Assembly (NCBI RefSeq): GCF_002095535.1
Contig: NZ_MLJI01000001.1
Span: forward strand, 629,604 to 693,603
DNA length: 64,000 nt
Origin: Pantoea cypripedii
GTDB taxonomy: Bacteria; Pseudomonadota; Gammaproteobacteria; Enterobacterales; Enterobacteriaceae
Direction: 5' to 3'
Made by a program: the position numbers and the translations under genes. The notes under the pieces are model-generated. The model ran no database searches. It worked only from the letters and a program-made list of their open reading frames with translations, and had not been told where the DNA came from. Positions 9,071-18,315 of this stretch are shown here, piece by piece. Numbering within the stretch: the stretch's first letter is position 1; each line of letters starts with the position of its first letter.

Positions 9071-10021
9071 ATGGCTCTAACAGATATTAAAGTCAGAACA
9101 GCCAAGCCAACGGATAAGCAATATAAGCTGACCGATGGCAGCGGTATGCACCTGCTTGTCGATCCTAATGGATCTAAGTGCTAAGACCGTAGAGATGTCT
9201 GGACGTCTTGATGTTGCAGCCCGCCTCCAACAGCGCTGCCACAGCTATCATGCTTTATGTCGTACAGAGCGGATTGATTGATTATAACCTCGCCCAGGAG
9301 ATGGCAGGGGCAGTTGCTTTTGGAAATAGACAACATCGTCCAGCACTGGAGTTAAAGCGAATTCCTGAATTATTACAGAAAACAGATGACTATACTGGCA
9401 GACCACTCACCCGCTGGGCAACAGAACTCACTCTACTTATCTTTATTCGCTCCAGTGAGCTGAGTTTTGCTCGCTGGTCGGAGATCGATTTTGAAACGTC
9501 AATGTGGACGATCCCACCTGAACGAGAGCCTATTCTCGGCGTGAAGCATTCTCACCGGGGAACAAAAATGCGTACACCGCATCTGGTACCACTTTCTAAA
9601 CAGGCGTTGGCGATTCTGAAACAGATAAAACAGTTTTGTGGGGAGCACGAGCTGATTGTTATTGGCGATCATGATCCACGTAAGCCAATGAGTGAAAACA
9701 CCGTTAACGGAGTGCTGCGGGTAGTGGGCTGACACTAAAGTTGAGGTTTGCGGCCACGGCTTCCGCACAATGGCCTGTAGTTCGTTAATTGAGTCAGGTT
9801 TATGGTCGAAGGATGCAGTGGAAAGGCAGATGAGCCATATGGAACACAATTCGGTGAGGGCAGCGTGTTTCCATAAGGCGGAATTTATTGACGAACGCAA
9901 GTTGATGCTGCAATGGTGAGCTGATTTTCTGGATGTCAACCGGGGGAGGGGGATTACGCCGTTTGACTATGCGAAGATCGATCGGGGAATGGCGAGTGAA
10001 GGGCTTGCCATCTCTGTTTAA
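9071..10021 (+). pseudogene. Decayed P4-type tyrosine integrase
   Basis: Three pieces of one integrase are in different frames. Piece one begins MALTDIKVRTAKPTDKQYKL and stops after about 37 codons at GSKC. Piece two (about 9208-9732) carries the core with IRSSELSFARW, including the first catalytic Arg region, but ends in a frameshift at LRVVG. Piece three (about 9732-10021) carries HGFRTMACSS and the C-terminus, with an internal TGA at the usual WWADFLD segment. At the place where the catalytic tyrosine is expected (RAA-Y in the family) the sequence reads RAA-C. Part of the catalytic-domain linker is also missing. The gene cannot make an active recombinase, so the island can no longer excise by its own integrase. 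The family call comes from the strong likeness to P4 integrases. Confidence 0.9.
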
Positions 10022-10531
10022 TTAAAGCAAATCGACCAGACTTGCTAAGGAGGCTGGTTGTGTTTTGACACACGAACAACGATTGGCCTTCATCAGTAAG
10101 AACTAGCCGCGTGAACCACGGACGTGAACTGACAATGGCGGCAATGAACATTATGTGTTGCGCGATATGGGACTGAGCTACTGGCGTTGTACAGGTGACA
10201 TATTTTTTGATTTTTCAGGACGAATACCGAATCAGGTTGAGAGCTTGGCAACATGTCTGGTATTGGTTATCGCCCCAGATAATGGATTGAAGAGTTATAT
10301 CATCGCAGACTAAACGGATACTCCCCACCATCCCATGGTTGGGGGGAATGGCTCATATTTAAATTGTTAATATTTGATGTTTCACCATGTTTTCTGCGCA
10401 TTACATTCCATTATATCCCCCTGATACCGCCCTTCATGTTATCTTTAAGGCCCTCTTTTTTATCGCAGTGTACAGCGACATATCGCTCGGGATAGTGTTA
10501 TCACCACTGCCTCATACAGACAGAAAAACTA
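10022..10531 (+). other. Intergenic region before the defence operon, with a short ORF relic
   Basis: About 510 bases without a recognisable gene. A 52-codon open frame from GTG 10155 to TAA at 10311-10313 (RDMGLSYWRCTGDIFFDFSG) has coding-like composition but no family that I recognise, and is probably the tail of a lost gene. A hairpin-like repeat, CCCCACC...GGTTGGGG, lies at 10321-10348. The last 180 bases are AT-rich and should hold the operon promoter; a small inverted repeat AGCGA-cata-TCGCT is at 10474-10487. Confidence 0.4.
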
Positions 10532-13390
10532 ATGAATAAGCAAAATTATGCCCCTGGAATGCGGGTGGTTATTCGTGATGCAGAGTGGCGCATTCGCCGG
10601 GCGGATGACAGCGGAGATGGTGGCAGCCTGCTGACTTGCGATGGTATTTCGGAGCTGGTACGCGGTAAAGAAGGGCTATTTCTGACAAAGCTGGAGCAAA
10701 AAGTCGAGATTCTCGATCCAGCAAAAACAAATCTGGTGGAAGATGAGTCAGCCAATTACCAGGCGGCTCAGTTGTACATAGAGAGCCAGCTACGCCAACG
10801 CGTACCGACTGACAGTAAAGTCCATTTTGGACATCAGGCTGCAATGGACTCTATGCCCTTTCAGCTCGATCCCACGCGCATGGCGCTGGCGCAGCCGCGC
10901 CAGCGGATATTAATTGCTGATGCGGTAGGGCTGGGTAAAACGCTGGAAGCCGGTATTCTGGTTTCAGAGCTGATTCGCCGTGGACGTGGCAAACGCATTC
11001 TGGTGCTGGCGGTAAAATCCATGCTCACGCAATTCCAGAAAGAGTTCTGGAGTCGTTTTGCTATTCCGTTGACGCGGCTTGACTCCGCTGGTTTGCAAAA
11101 GGTGCGTAACCGCATCCCAACCAACCACAACCCGTTCCACTATTTCGATAAGACCATTATCTCCATTGATACTCTGAAACAGGACATCGAATATCGCCAC
11201 CACCTGGAAAACGCTTGGTGGGATATTATTGTTATCGATGAAGCGCATAACGTCGCTGAACGCGGGACCAGCTCCTTGCGCAGCAAACTGGCAAAATTAC
11301 TCGCCGGGCGCAGCGATACGCTGATTATGCTCTCGGCCACGCCGCATGACGGTAAGGCTGAAAGTTTTGCCAGCCTGATGAACATGCTCGACCCGACGGC
11401 CATTGCCAATCCGAAAGAGTATGAATACGCCGATTTTGCCGATAAAAATCTGGTTGTACGTCGCTTCAAAAAAGACGTAAAAGATCAGATGGCTGGCGAA
11501 TTTCCCGAGCGTAATATCGTCAAACTTACGCACCCGGCAACAGGGGCCGAAGAGGAAGCCTATCGTCGTCTGGTTGAGAACCAGTTCCGTGACGACGATG
11601 ATGAAGACTCGCAGTCAAACAAAGGCCGCCTGTTTAAAATCACGCTCGAAAAAGCGTTGTTCTCCAGCCCAATGGCATGCGCCAGCGTAGTAGCTAACCG
11701 TCTGAAGCGGCTTGAGAATCGCAAAGAGATAAACAGTCAGAACCAAATTAATGAATTAGAGTTACTGCTGCTGGCACTTAATAATATTGATGCTAGTCAG
11801 TTCAGCAAGTATCAGTTGTTGCTAGAGACTATCCGTAAGGACCTCGCCTGGAAAGCGAACAATACGGAAGATCGTCTGGTGATCTTTACCGAGAGTATCA
11901 AAACGCTCGAATTCCTTGAGCAGCAACTGCGTTCCGATCTCAAGCTGAAAGACGATCAAATTGCCACGTTGCGAGGCGATCAGGGCGATACAGTTTTGAT
12001 GGAAACCGTCGAAGCGTTTGGCAAAACCCAGTCTCCGCCACGCCTGCTCATCTGCTCTGATGTGGCGTCTGAAGGTATCAACCTGCACCACCTCAGCCAT
12101 AAAATGATTCACTTCGATATTCCGTGGTCGCTGATGGTATTCCAGCAGCGTAACGGACGTATTGATCGCTACGGGCAAAAACACCAGCCACAGATCCGCT
12201 ACTTGCTGACTGAAGCCAGCGAACCGCAGATCAACGGTGATATGCGGGTGCTGGAAGTGCTGATCAATAAAGACGAACAGGCGCAGAAGAATATCGGTGA
12301 CAGCTCCGAATTTACCGGCAAATTTACCCAGGAAGAGGAAGAAGAGCAGGTTGCTGAATTCATGATGCAGGACGATGGTGCCAGCCTGTTCGATGATCTG
12401 TTGAATAGCAATGTTACTGGAAATACTGGACACGACCTGTTTGGAGAAATCTGCAACACAGTGTCCAGCGATACTTCGACCGTGACCGAAAGCGACATTA
12501 GCCTGTTCGATAATGAGCAGGCATACTGCGAAAAAGCGCTGGGCTATCTGAAGGCCAGCGGCCAGACTGTGCAATACGATACCTTGCCTGATAACACCTT
12601 ATCGCTGGTCGCACCGGAGGAGTTACGCCGTCGCTTTAACCAGTTACCGCCAGAAATCGTGCCGGAAAACTGGCAGCTTTATCTAAGTCAGGACAAAACG
12701 GTTATCACAGAGGCCATTTCGCGTGCGCGCGGTGAGCAACACGCTTGGCCCGATGTGCAGTATCTCTGGCAAATTAACCCGGTCGTGCAGTGGTTAGACG
12801 ATAAAATCCAGTGCGCATTTGGTCGCCACCAGGCTCCTGTGATGCGTCTGCCGCACCTGTTTGAGCCTGATGAAGATCACTTCATCCTTTCCGGGTTGTT
12901 CCCGAACCGTAAGTCGCACCCTATGGTGAACCCATGGTTGGTGGTGAGCTTTAACCGCGAAGCGTTAAGCGGTAGCCTGCCTTTTGCTGAGTTCCTGAAA
13001 CAACATCCGCAATTGAGTAGCAAGCTGACTAACAGTGGCGGCAAAGATCGTAACCATCAACGCCAGCAGGATCTGCTGGAAGCGGCAATCGCCCATGCGC
13101 GGGATGTGTTTGTTCACGATCGAAATGCTTTTGAGGAGCATATCAATCAGCAGCTCAATGAGCATCTACAGAAGCTGGACGTTCTGCGTGGGCGTCAGCT
13201 GAGTCAACTGGAGCTGGATTTTGCCGATAATAAACAGCAGCTTTCCGTGAAACAGAACCGCAAAGAACAACGTCAGCGCGAAATCGAACACAATTTTGAC
13301 AGCTATATCCAATGGATTGAGGACACCATGACCACCGAAAAAGAGCCCTACATCCAGGTTATTGCTGTCATCACCGGGGCGGAGGGCTAA
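10532..13390 (+). CDS. SNF2/RapA-type DEAH helicase, DrmD-like component of a defence system
   Basis: A 952-residue SF2 ATPase. Visible motifs are ADAVGLGKT (Walker A, about 129-137), DEAH (236-239), LSAT (267-270) and a C-terminal helicase half ending in QQRNGRIDRYGQ (motif VI, about 535-546). The RIDRYGQ form is typical of RapA/HepA and DISARM DrmD helicases. After residue 560 comes an acidic linker rich in E, D and Q, and then a helical, charged C-terminal region (about 860-950). It likely remodels or translocates on DNA with the methylase and giant helicase encoded downstream. It is the first gene of a coupled operon, and the next ATG is 2 bases after its stop. Its shine-dalgarno is weak. 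Assignment to a defence role rests on domain order plus context. Confidence 0.85.
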   Translation: MNKQNYAPGMRVVIRDAEWRIRRADDSGDGGSLLTCDGISELVRGKEGLFLTKLEQKVEILDPAKTNLVEDESANYQAAQLYIESQLRQRVPTDSKVHFGHQAAMDSMPFQLDPTRMALAQPRQRILIADAVGLGKTLEAGILVSELIRRGRGKRILVLAVKSMLTQFQKEFWSRFAIPLTRLDSAGLQKVRNRIPTNHNPFHYFDKTIISIDTLKQDIEYRHHLENAWWDIIVIDEAHNVAERGTSSLRSKLAKLLAGRSDTLIMLSATPHDGKAESFASLMNMLDPTAIANPKEYEYADFADKNLVVRRFKKDVKDQMAGEFPERNIVKLTHPATGAEEEAYRRLVENQFRDDDDEDSQSNKGRLFKITLEKALFSSPMACASVVANRLKRLENRKEINSQNQINELELLLLALNNIDASQFSKYQLLLETIRKDLAWKANNTEDRLVIFTESIKTLEFLEQQLRSDLKLKDDQIATLRGDQGDTVLMETVEAFGKTQSPPRLLICSDVASEGINLHHLSHKMIHFDIPWSLMVFQQRNGRIDRYGQKHQPQIRYLLTEASEPQINGDMRVLEVLINKDEQAQKNIGDSSEFTGKFTQEEEEEQVAEFMMQDDGASLFDDLLNSNVTGNTGHDLFGEICNTVSSDTSTVTESDISLFDNEQAYCEKALGYLKASGQTVQYDTLPDNTLSLVAPEELRRRFNQLPPEIVPENWQLYLSQDKTVITEAISRARGEQHAWPDVQYLWQINPVVQWLDDKIQCAFGRHQAPVMRLPHLFEPDEDHFILSGLFPNRKSHPMVNPWLVVSFNREALSGSLPFAEFLKQHPQLSSKLTNSGGKDRNHQRQQDLLEAAIAHARDVFVHDRNAFEEHINQQLNEHLQKLDVLRGRQLSQLELDFADNKQQLSVKQNRKEQRQREIEHNFDSYIQWIEDTMTTEKEPYIQVIAVITGAEG

Positions 13391-13392
13391 TT

Positions 13393-16300
13393 ATGGCGCT
13401 GGTCGGTATTAATAACGAAAACGAATTTTACTCCAACCACTATCTGGGCGAAGTCTTTACCAGCGATATCCGCGATGTACTGGAACCCTGGATTGAGCAG
13501 GAAAATGTCGCTCGCGAAGCTGAACGTGCTGCCCGTGAACAGGGCAAAGAGGTTGAGGCGGGCTACCGCGCGCCGTGGAACCAGCTAAACAGCTTGGCGA
13601 CAGAGTTTTTCCGCAAACTCACTGAACATGAAAAACAGCGCCAGATCCCGCAGCGCCTGGCCGATCAACGCGGTCGCTGGCAGCTGCTGTTAAAGGCATT
13701 GGGTTATGAACTCAATCCGCACATTCAGATGCTGGATGAAGATACGCCTTTGCCGGTACTGGCTCGTTACAACAGCACCGACGGCAGTCCGTGGCTGTGG
13801 ATTGTTGAAGCACATGACCAGGAAGAAGGAAAGCTGGATCCGCTGGCGCTGTCACTACTGACCGCGCAGTTTCCTGCAGATACCGATAAACATAAGCGTG
13901 ACAGTCTGGGTAAAAAAGCTAACGGCGAATACCGAAGCTGGCAGGATCTGCTCTCCACGGTGGTGTTTACGCAAAATGAACCGCCGCGTTTTGTGCTGCT
14001 GCTCGGTAACCGCCAGCTGTTATTGCTGGATCGTACTAAGTGGGCGCAAAACCGTCTGCTGCGCTTTGACTTTGAAGAAATTTTAAGTCGTCGCGAGATA
14101 GATACCCTGAAAGCGACGTCGGTGTTGCTACACAAAGATTCTCTGTTGCCAGGCAGCGGTGCACCGTACCTCGATTCGCTGGATGACAATTCGCACAAGC
14201 ATGCGTTTGGCGTGTCAGAAGACCTGAAATATGCCCTGCGTGAGAGCATTGAGCTGTTGGGCAATGAAGCGATGCGTTATCTCATCGACAATGAGCTGGC
14301 TTATTATACCGGGAAACGTGCTATTAACCCGGATGAGTTGAGCCGCGAATGCCTGCGGTATATGTATCGTCTGTTGTTCCTGTTCTATATCGAAGCGCGC
14401 CCGGAACTGGGCTATGCGCCGATGACCGCCAAAACCTATCTACAGGGCTACAGCCTGGAAACGCTGCGCGATCTGGAGATGATCCCTCTGACCAGCGAAG
14501 AAGATCGCAACGGGCGCTACTTCCACGATAGCCTGAATATGCTCTTCAAGTTGGTGCGTGACGGCTACAGTGGCGGCGTGAAAATGCAGAGCGATCTGGA
14601 GAGCGGCGACCAGATCACTATTCACAGCCATCAGTTCAGCGTACCGCGCCTTGAAAGCCATCTGTTTGAAGCGAATAACACCCGCATTCTTAACCGTGTG
14701 GTGTTTCGCAACGAAACTCTGCAACAGATAATTCAGGCGATGTCGTTAAGCCGCCCGGGTAAAGGACGTTTTAACCGCCGTGGGCGTGTATCCTATCGCC
14801 AGCTGGGTATCAACCAGTTAGGTGCGGTGTATGAAGCGCTGCTCTCCTACCGCGGATTCTTCGCCAGCGATGACCTCTACGAGGTGAAGAAAGCCGGGGA
14901 AGAGTTTAACGAACTGGAAACGGGCTATTTCGTCAGCAAAGGCGAGATCGGCAAATACCACGACGACGAGAAGGTCTACGAAAAAGACGGCAGCCTCCGT
15001 ATTCACCGTAAAGGTAGCTTTATTTACCGCATGGCCGGGCGCGATCGCGAAAAATCCGCCTCTTACTACACCCCGGAAGTACTGACCCGCTCGTTAGTCA
15101 AGTATGCCCTGAAAGAGTTGTTTAAAGAGCAGATTGATCCGATTACCGATCCGCATGCCAAAGCCGATGCCATCTTAAATCTCACCGTATGCGAACCGGC
15201 GATGGGCAGCGCGGCGTTCCTTAACGAAGCCATCAACCAGCTGGCGGAAGCTTACTTGTTCCACAAACAGCAGGCGGAAGGTCGCCGCATTCCTCAGGAT
15301 CGCTACACCCAGGAACTGCAACGGGTGAAGATGTACATTGCCGACAACAACGTATTCGGCGTGGACTTAAACCCGGTGGCGGTGGAGCTGGCGGAAGTGT
15401 CGCTGTGGCTGAACGCCATCAGCGGCGATGCATTTGTACCATGGTTTGGCTACCAGCTGCACTGCGGCAACTCGTTGGTGGGCGCACGCCGTCAGGTGTT
15501 CAACAAGATCGAGCTGGCCTACAAAAAAGCGAAAGATCCCAGCTGGCTTAGCAGCGAACCGGCCGAGCTGGCGATGAATATTCCGCGCGAAGAGAAGCAG
15601 ATTTTCCACTTCCTGCTGCCGGACAGCGGTATGGCCAACTACAGCGACAAAACCGTTAAGCAGCGCTATCCGGATGATTTCAAAGCGCTGGACAGCTGGC
15701 GCAAAGAGTTTACCAAAAGCTTTGCACCGCATGAGGCTGCCGATGTGCAGCGCATCAGCGGTAAAGTGGAAGCGCTCTGGAACACGTTCCGTCAGCAGCT
15801 GAAAGCCGAGCGTCAGAAAACAGCTGATAACTATCCGATATGGCCTGCGGAAAATACGGCTCAAGTTCGCTCTTCTTTAAGCAGCAAAGATGAAACCTTC
15901 AACGGTCGCCTCAAAGATAACAGTACTTATCAGAAACTGCGCTGGGTGATGGACTACTGGTGTGCACTATGGTTTTGGCCAATCGACAAAGCGGATGAAC
16001 TGCCGGATCGCGGCATGTGGCTGATGGAGATGGAGACTCTGCTCGATGGTATTGTCGTCACAGAAAGAGTCACTGAAGCCGTAGAAAAGGCCACTGGCGA
16101 TCTCTTTGCCGACGAGGGCATTGTGCGTGAAGAGTCTTCGCTGTTTTCCGGCGCCGGTCGCCTGAAAACCGATGTGCTGTTCCGCCATTTGCCGCGTCTG
16201 GCGATTGTTGATGCGCTGAAGAAGCAACATCGTTTCTTCCATTGGGATCTGGAATTTTGCGATCTGTTTTCCGAGCGCGGTGGTTTTGACCTGATGCTCG

Positions 16301-18315
16301 GAAACCCGCCATGGTTGAAAGTAGAATGGCAGGAAGCTGGCGTGCTGGGCGACTACGAGCCGGATTTTGTTCTAGGCCGATTAAGTGCTTCGAAGTTAGC
16401 GACATTGCGTCATGAAACCTTCAATCGAATTCCGCTGCTCGAAAATGCCTGGCGCAACGAGTATGAGGGTTGCGAAGGGATGCAAAACTTCCTGAATGCG
16501 CAGCAGAACTACCCTGTACTACGCGGGGTGCAGACTAACCTGTATAAATGCTTCCTGCCGCAGGCATGGCGTTTAGGAGCGCAGAAAGGGGTGGCAGGTT
16601 TCCTGCACCCGGAAGGGATTTATGATGATCCAAAAGGTGGGCAGCTGCGTGCGTCGGTGTATCCGAGGATGAGGGCGCATTTTCAGTTTCATAATGAATT
16701 GAGCCTTTTTGCCGAGGTTCATCATGCAACGATGTTCAGTATCAATGTCTATGGACCGCAGAATACGACGCCGTCCTTTATTAACATGTCAAATGTTTAC
16801 GCAGTAAGCGCTATTGATGCCTCGTTTGAACACAACAACGCTGGTCCTGTTCCTGGTATCAAAAATGAGCAGGAAATTGAAGGCAAAATCAAAGTTTCCT
16901 GGAATACCTCAGGCCACCGTTCACGGCTAATTCATATTGGTTTGAAGGAGCTCTCTTTATTTGCTCGTCTGTATGACAGTGAAGGAACTCCTGCATGGCA
17001 GGCTCGTCTGCCAGCTTTGCACGCAGAACAACTTGTTGCTGTACTGGAAAAGTTTGCTAATCAGCCGAAGAGATTGGGTGATTTACAGGGGCAATATTTA
17101 TCCCTTGAAATGTGGCATGAAACAAACCAGCAGAAGGACGGCACTATTGAACGTAAGACACAGTTCCCTGAGAATGCCTCCCAATGGGTATTGTCTGGCC
17201 CGCACTTCTTTGTTGGGACGCCGTTCTACAAGACTCCACGCCAAAACTGTACGTTAAACAGCGATTATGACTGCCTGGACCTGCTAACTTTGCCCGACGA
17301 TTACCTGCCGCGCACTAACTATATTCCAGCATGTGATGCGCAGGAATATGCCAAACGTACTCCGCGAGTGACTTGGACTGAACAGGGTAAAGATGAGCCG
17401 AGGGAGGTAACGGATTATTTTAGACTAGGCTATCGAGGAATGTTATCTCAATCAGGTGAACGGACTCTCATTGCATCCATTTTACCTCCGGGAATTGCAC
17501 ACATTCATGGAGTACAAAGTACTTCGTTCAAATCAGAAGAATTGCTTTTACAGCAATTTTTAATGAGTGTTTCATTAGTGGGTGATTTTTTTATTAAGAG
17601 TACAGGTAGAAGTAACTTAATGGCCAGTTGGGCCAATTTTCCTTTAGTCGGCTTAGTTGGACATACATCTCTGCGATTACTCGCATTAAGTTGCTTAACA
17701 AAACATTTTGAAAAATTGTGGCTTAATTTTTTCACCCCTTCTTTCAATCAACTCAGCTGGAGCCGCAATCTCCCACAACTCCCTCAGGATTTCTTTGCCA
17801 ACCTGACCCCAGAGTGGCAGCGTAACTGCGCTTTACGCTCCGACTACAGTCGCCGTCAGGCGCTGGTGGAAATCGATGTGCTGGTGGCACAGGCACTGGG
17901 TTTAACCCTCGAAGAACTGCTGACTATATATCGCGTCCAGTTCCCGGTAATGCGTCAGTATGAAGCCGATACCTGGTACGATCAAAACGGCCGCATTATC
18001 TTTACCCCAAGCAAAGGGCTGGTGGGCGTCGGCCTGCCGCGTACCGCGCGTAAAGCGGACCTGAAAAACGGTTTTGTCTTTAACGTCGACAGCCCAGACT
18101 GGACCGGCGGCGACTGCACCGATCAAGCCATCGGCTGGGATGATGTCAAGCATCTGCAAACTGGTACCGTCAGCGTTACTTTTGATGACTATACCCGCAG
18201 CGACGAAGGCGAGCGCCGAACCGTCACCTGGCAGGCTCCGTTTATCAAGCCGGATCGCGAAGACGACTACAAAGTGGCCTGGGCATTCTTTGCACAAGAT
18301 AAGGAGAGCGTCTGA
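13393..18315 (+). CDS. Large Eco57I/DrmMI-like N6-adenine DNA methyltransferase
   Basis: A 1640-residue protein, much longer than a simple methylase. The SAM-binding motif I is CEPAMGSAAF (from residue 600), with NVFGVDLNPVAVELAEVSLW about 50 residues later. The catalytic motif IV NPPW is at 971-974, a spacing of about 370 residues that implies a large insert. The family is gamma-class adenine methylases such as Eco57I, BREX PglX and DISARM DrmMI. There is no obvious PD-(D/E)xK nuclease motif at the N-terminus, so it need not cut DNA itself. Residues 1-500 probably sense or contact partner proteins, and the C-terminal part (after 1100) resembles target-recognition regions. It would mark host DNA as self while the helicases act on unmodified phage DNA. 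Its stop overlaps the next start by one base (TGATG). Confidence 0.87.
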   Translation: MALVGINNENEFYSNHYLGEVFTSDIRDVLEPWIEQENVAREAERAAREQGKEVEAGYRAPWNQLNSLATEFFRKLTEHEKQRQIPQRLADQRGRWQLLLKALGYELNPHIQMLDEDTPLPVLARYNSTDGSPWLWIVEAHDQEEGKLDPLALSLLTAQFPADTDKHKRDSLGKKANGEYRSWQDLLSTVVFTQNEPPRFVLLLGNRQLLLLDRTKWAQNRLLRFDFEEILSRREIDTLKATSVLLHKDSLLPGSGAPYLDSLDDNSHKHAFGVSEDLKYALRESIELLGNEAMRYLIDNELAYYTGKRAINPDELSRECLRYMYRLLFLFYIEARPELGYAPMTAKTYLQGYSLETLRDLEMIPLTSEEDRNGRYFHDSLNMLFKLVRDGYSGGVKMQSDLESGDQITIHSHQFSVPRLESHLFEANNTRILNRVVFRNETLQQIIQAMSLSRPGKGRFNRRGRVSYRQLGINQLGAVYEALLSYRGFFASDDLYEVKKAGEEFNELETGYFVSKGEIGKYHDDEKVYEKDGSLRIHRKGSFIYRMAGRDREKSASYYTPEVLTRSLVKYALKELFKEQIDPITDPHAKADAILNLTVCEPAMGSAAFLNEAINQLAEAYLFHKQQAEGRRIPQDRYTQELQRVKMYIADNNVFGVDLNPVAVELAEVSLWLNAISGDAFVPWFGYQLHCGNSLVGARRQVFNKIELAYKKAKDPSWLSSEPAELAMNIPREEKQIFHFLLPDSGMANYSDKTVKQRYPDDFKALDSWRKEFTKSFAPHEAADVQRISGKVEALWNTFRQQLKAERQKTADNYPIWPAENTAQVRSSLSSKDETFNGRLKDNSTYQKLRWVMDYWCALWFWPIDKADELPDRGMWLMEMETLLDGIVVTERVTEAVEKATGDLFADEGIVREESSLFSGAGRLKTDVLFRHLPRLAIVDALKKQHRFFHWDLEFCDLFSERGGFDLMLGNPPWLKVEWQEAGVLGDYEPDFVLGRLSASKLATLRHETFNRIPLLENAWRNEYEGCEGMQNFLNAQQNYPVLRGVQTNLYKCFLPQAWRLGAQKGVAGFLHPEGIYDDPKGGQLRASVYPRMRAHFQFHNELSLFAEVHHATMFSINVYGPQNTTPSFINMSNVYAVSAIDASFEHNNAGPVPGIKNEQEIEGKIKVSWNTSGHRSRLIHIGLKELSLFARLYDSEGTPAWQARLPALHAEQLVAVLEKFANQPKRLGDLQGQYLSLEMWHETNQQKDGTIERKTQFPENASQWVLSGPHFFVGTPFYKTPRQNCTLNSDYDCLDLLTLPDDYLPRTNYIPACDAQEYAKRTPRVTWTEQGKDEPREVTDYFRLGYRGMLSQSGERTLIASILPPGIAHIHGVQSTSFKSEELLLQQFLMSVSLVGDFFIKSTGRSNLMASWANFPLVGLVGHTSLRLLALSCLTKHFEKLWLNFFTPSFNQLSWSRNLPQLPQDFFANLTPEWQRNCALRSDYSRRQALVEIDVLVAQALGLTLEELLTIYRVQFPVMRQYEADTWYDQNGRIIFTPSKGLVGVGLPRTARKADLKNGFVFNVDSPDWTGGDCTDQAIGWDDVKHLQTGTVSVTFDDYTRSDEGERRTVTWQAPFIKPDREDDYKVAWAFFAQDKESV

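Noticed and set aside
10155..10313. A 52-codon ORF as a first gene of the defence operon
   Set aside because: It has no ribosome site or known family and is separated from the operon by over 200 bases; kept only as a possible relic.
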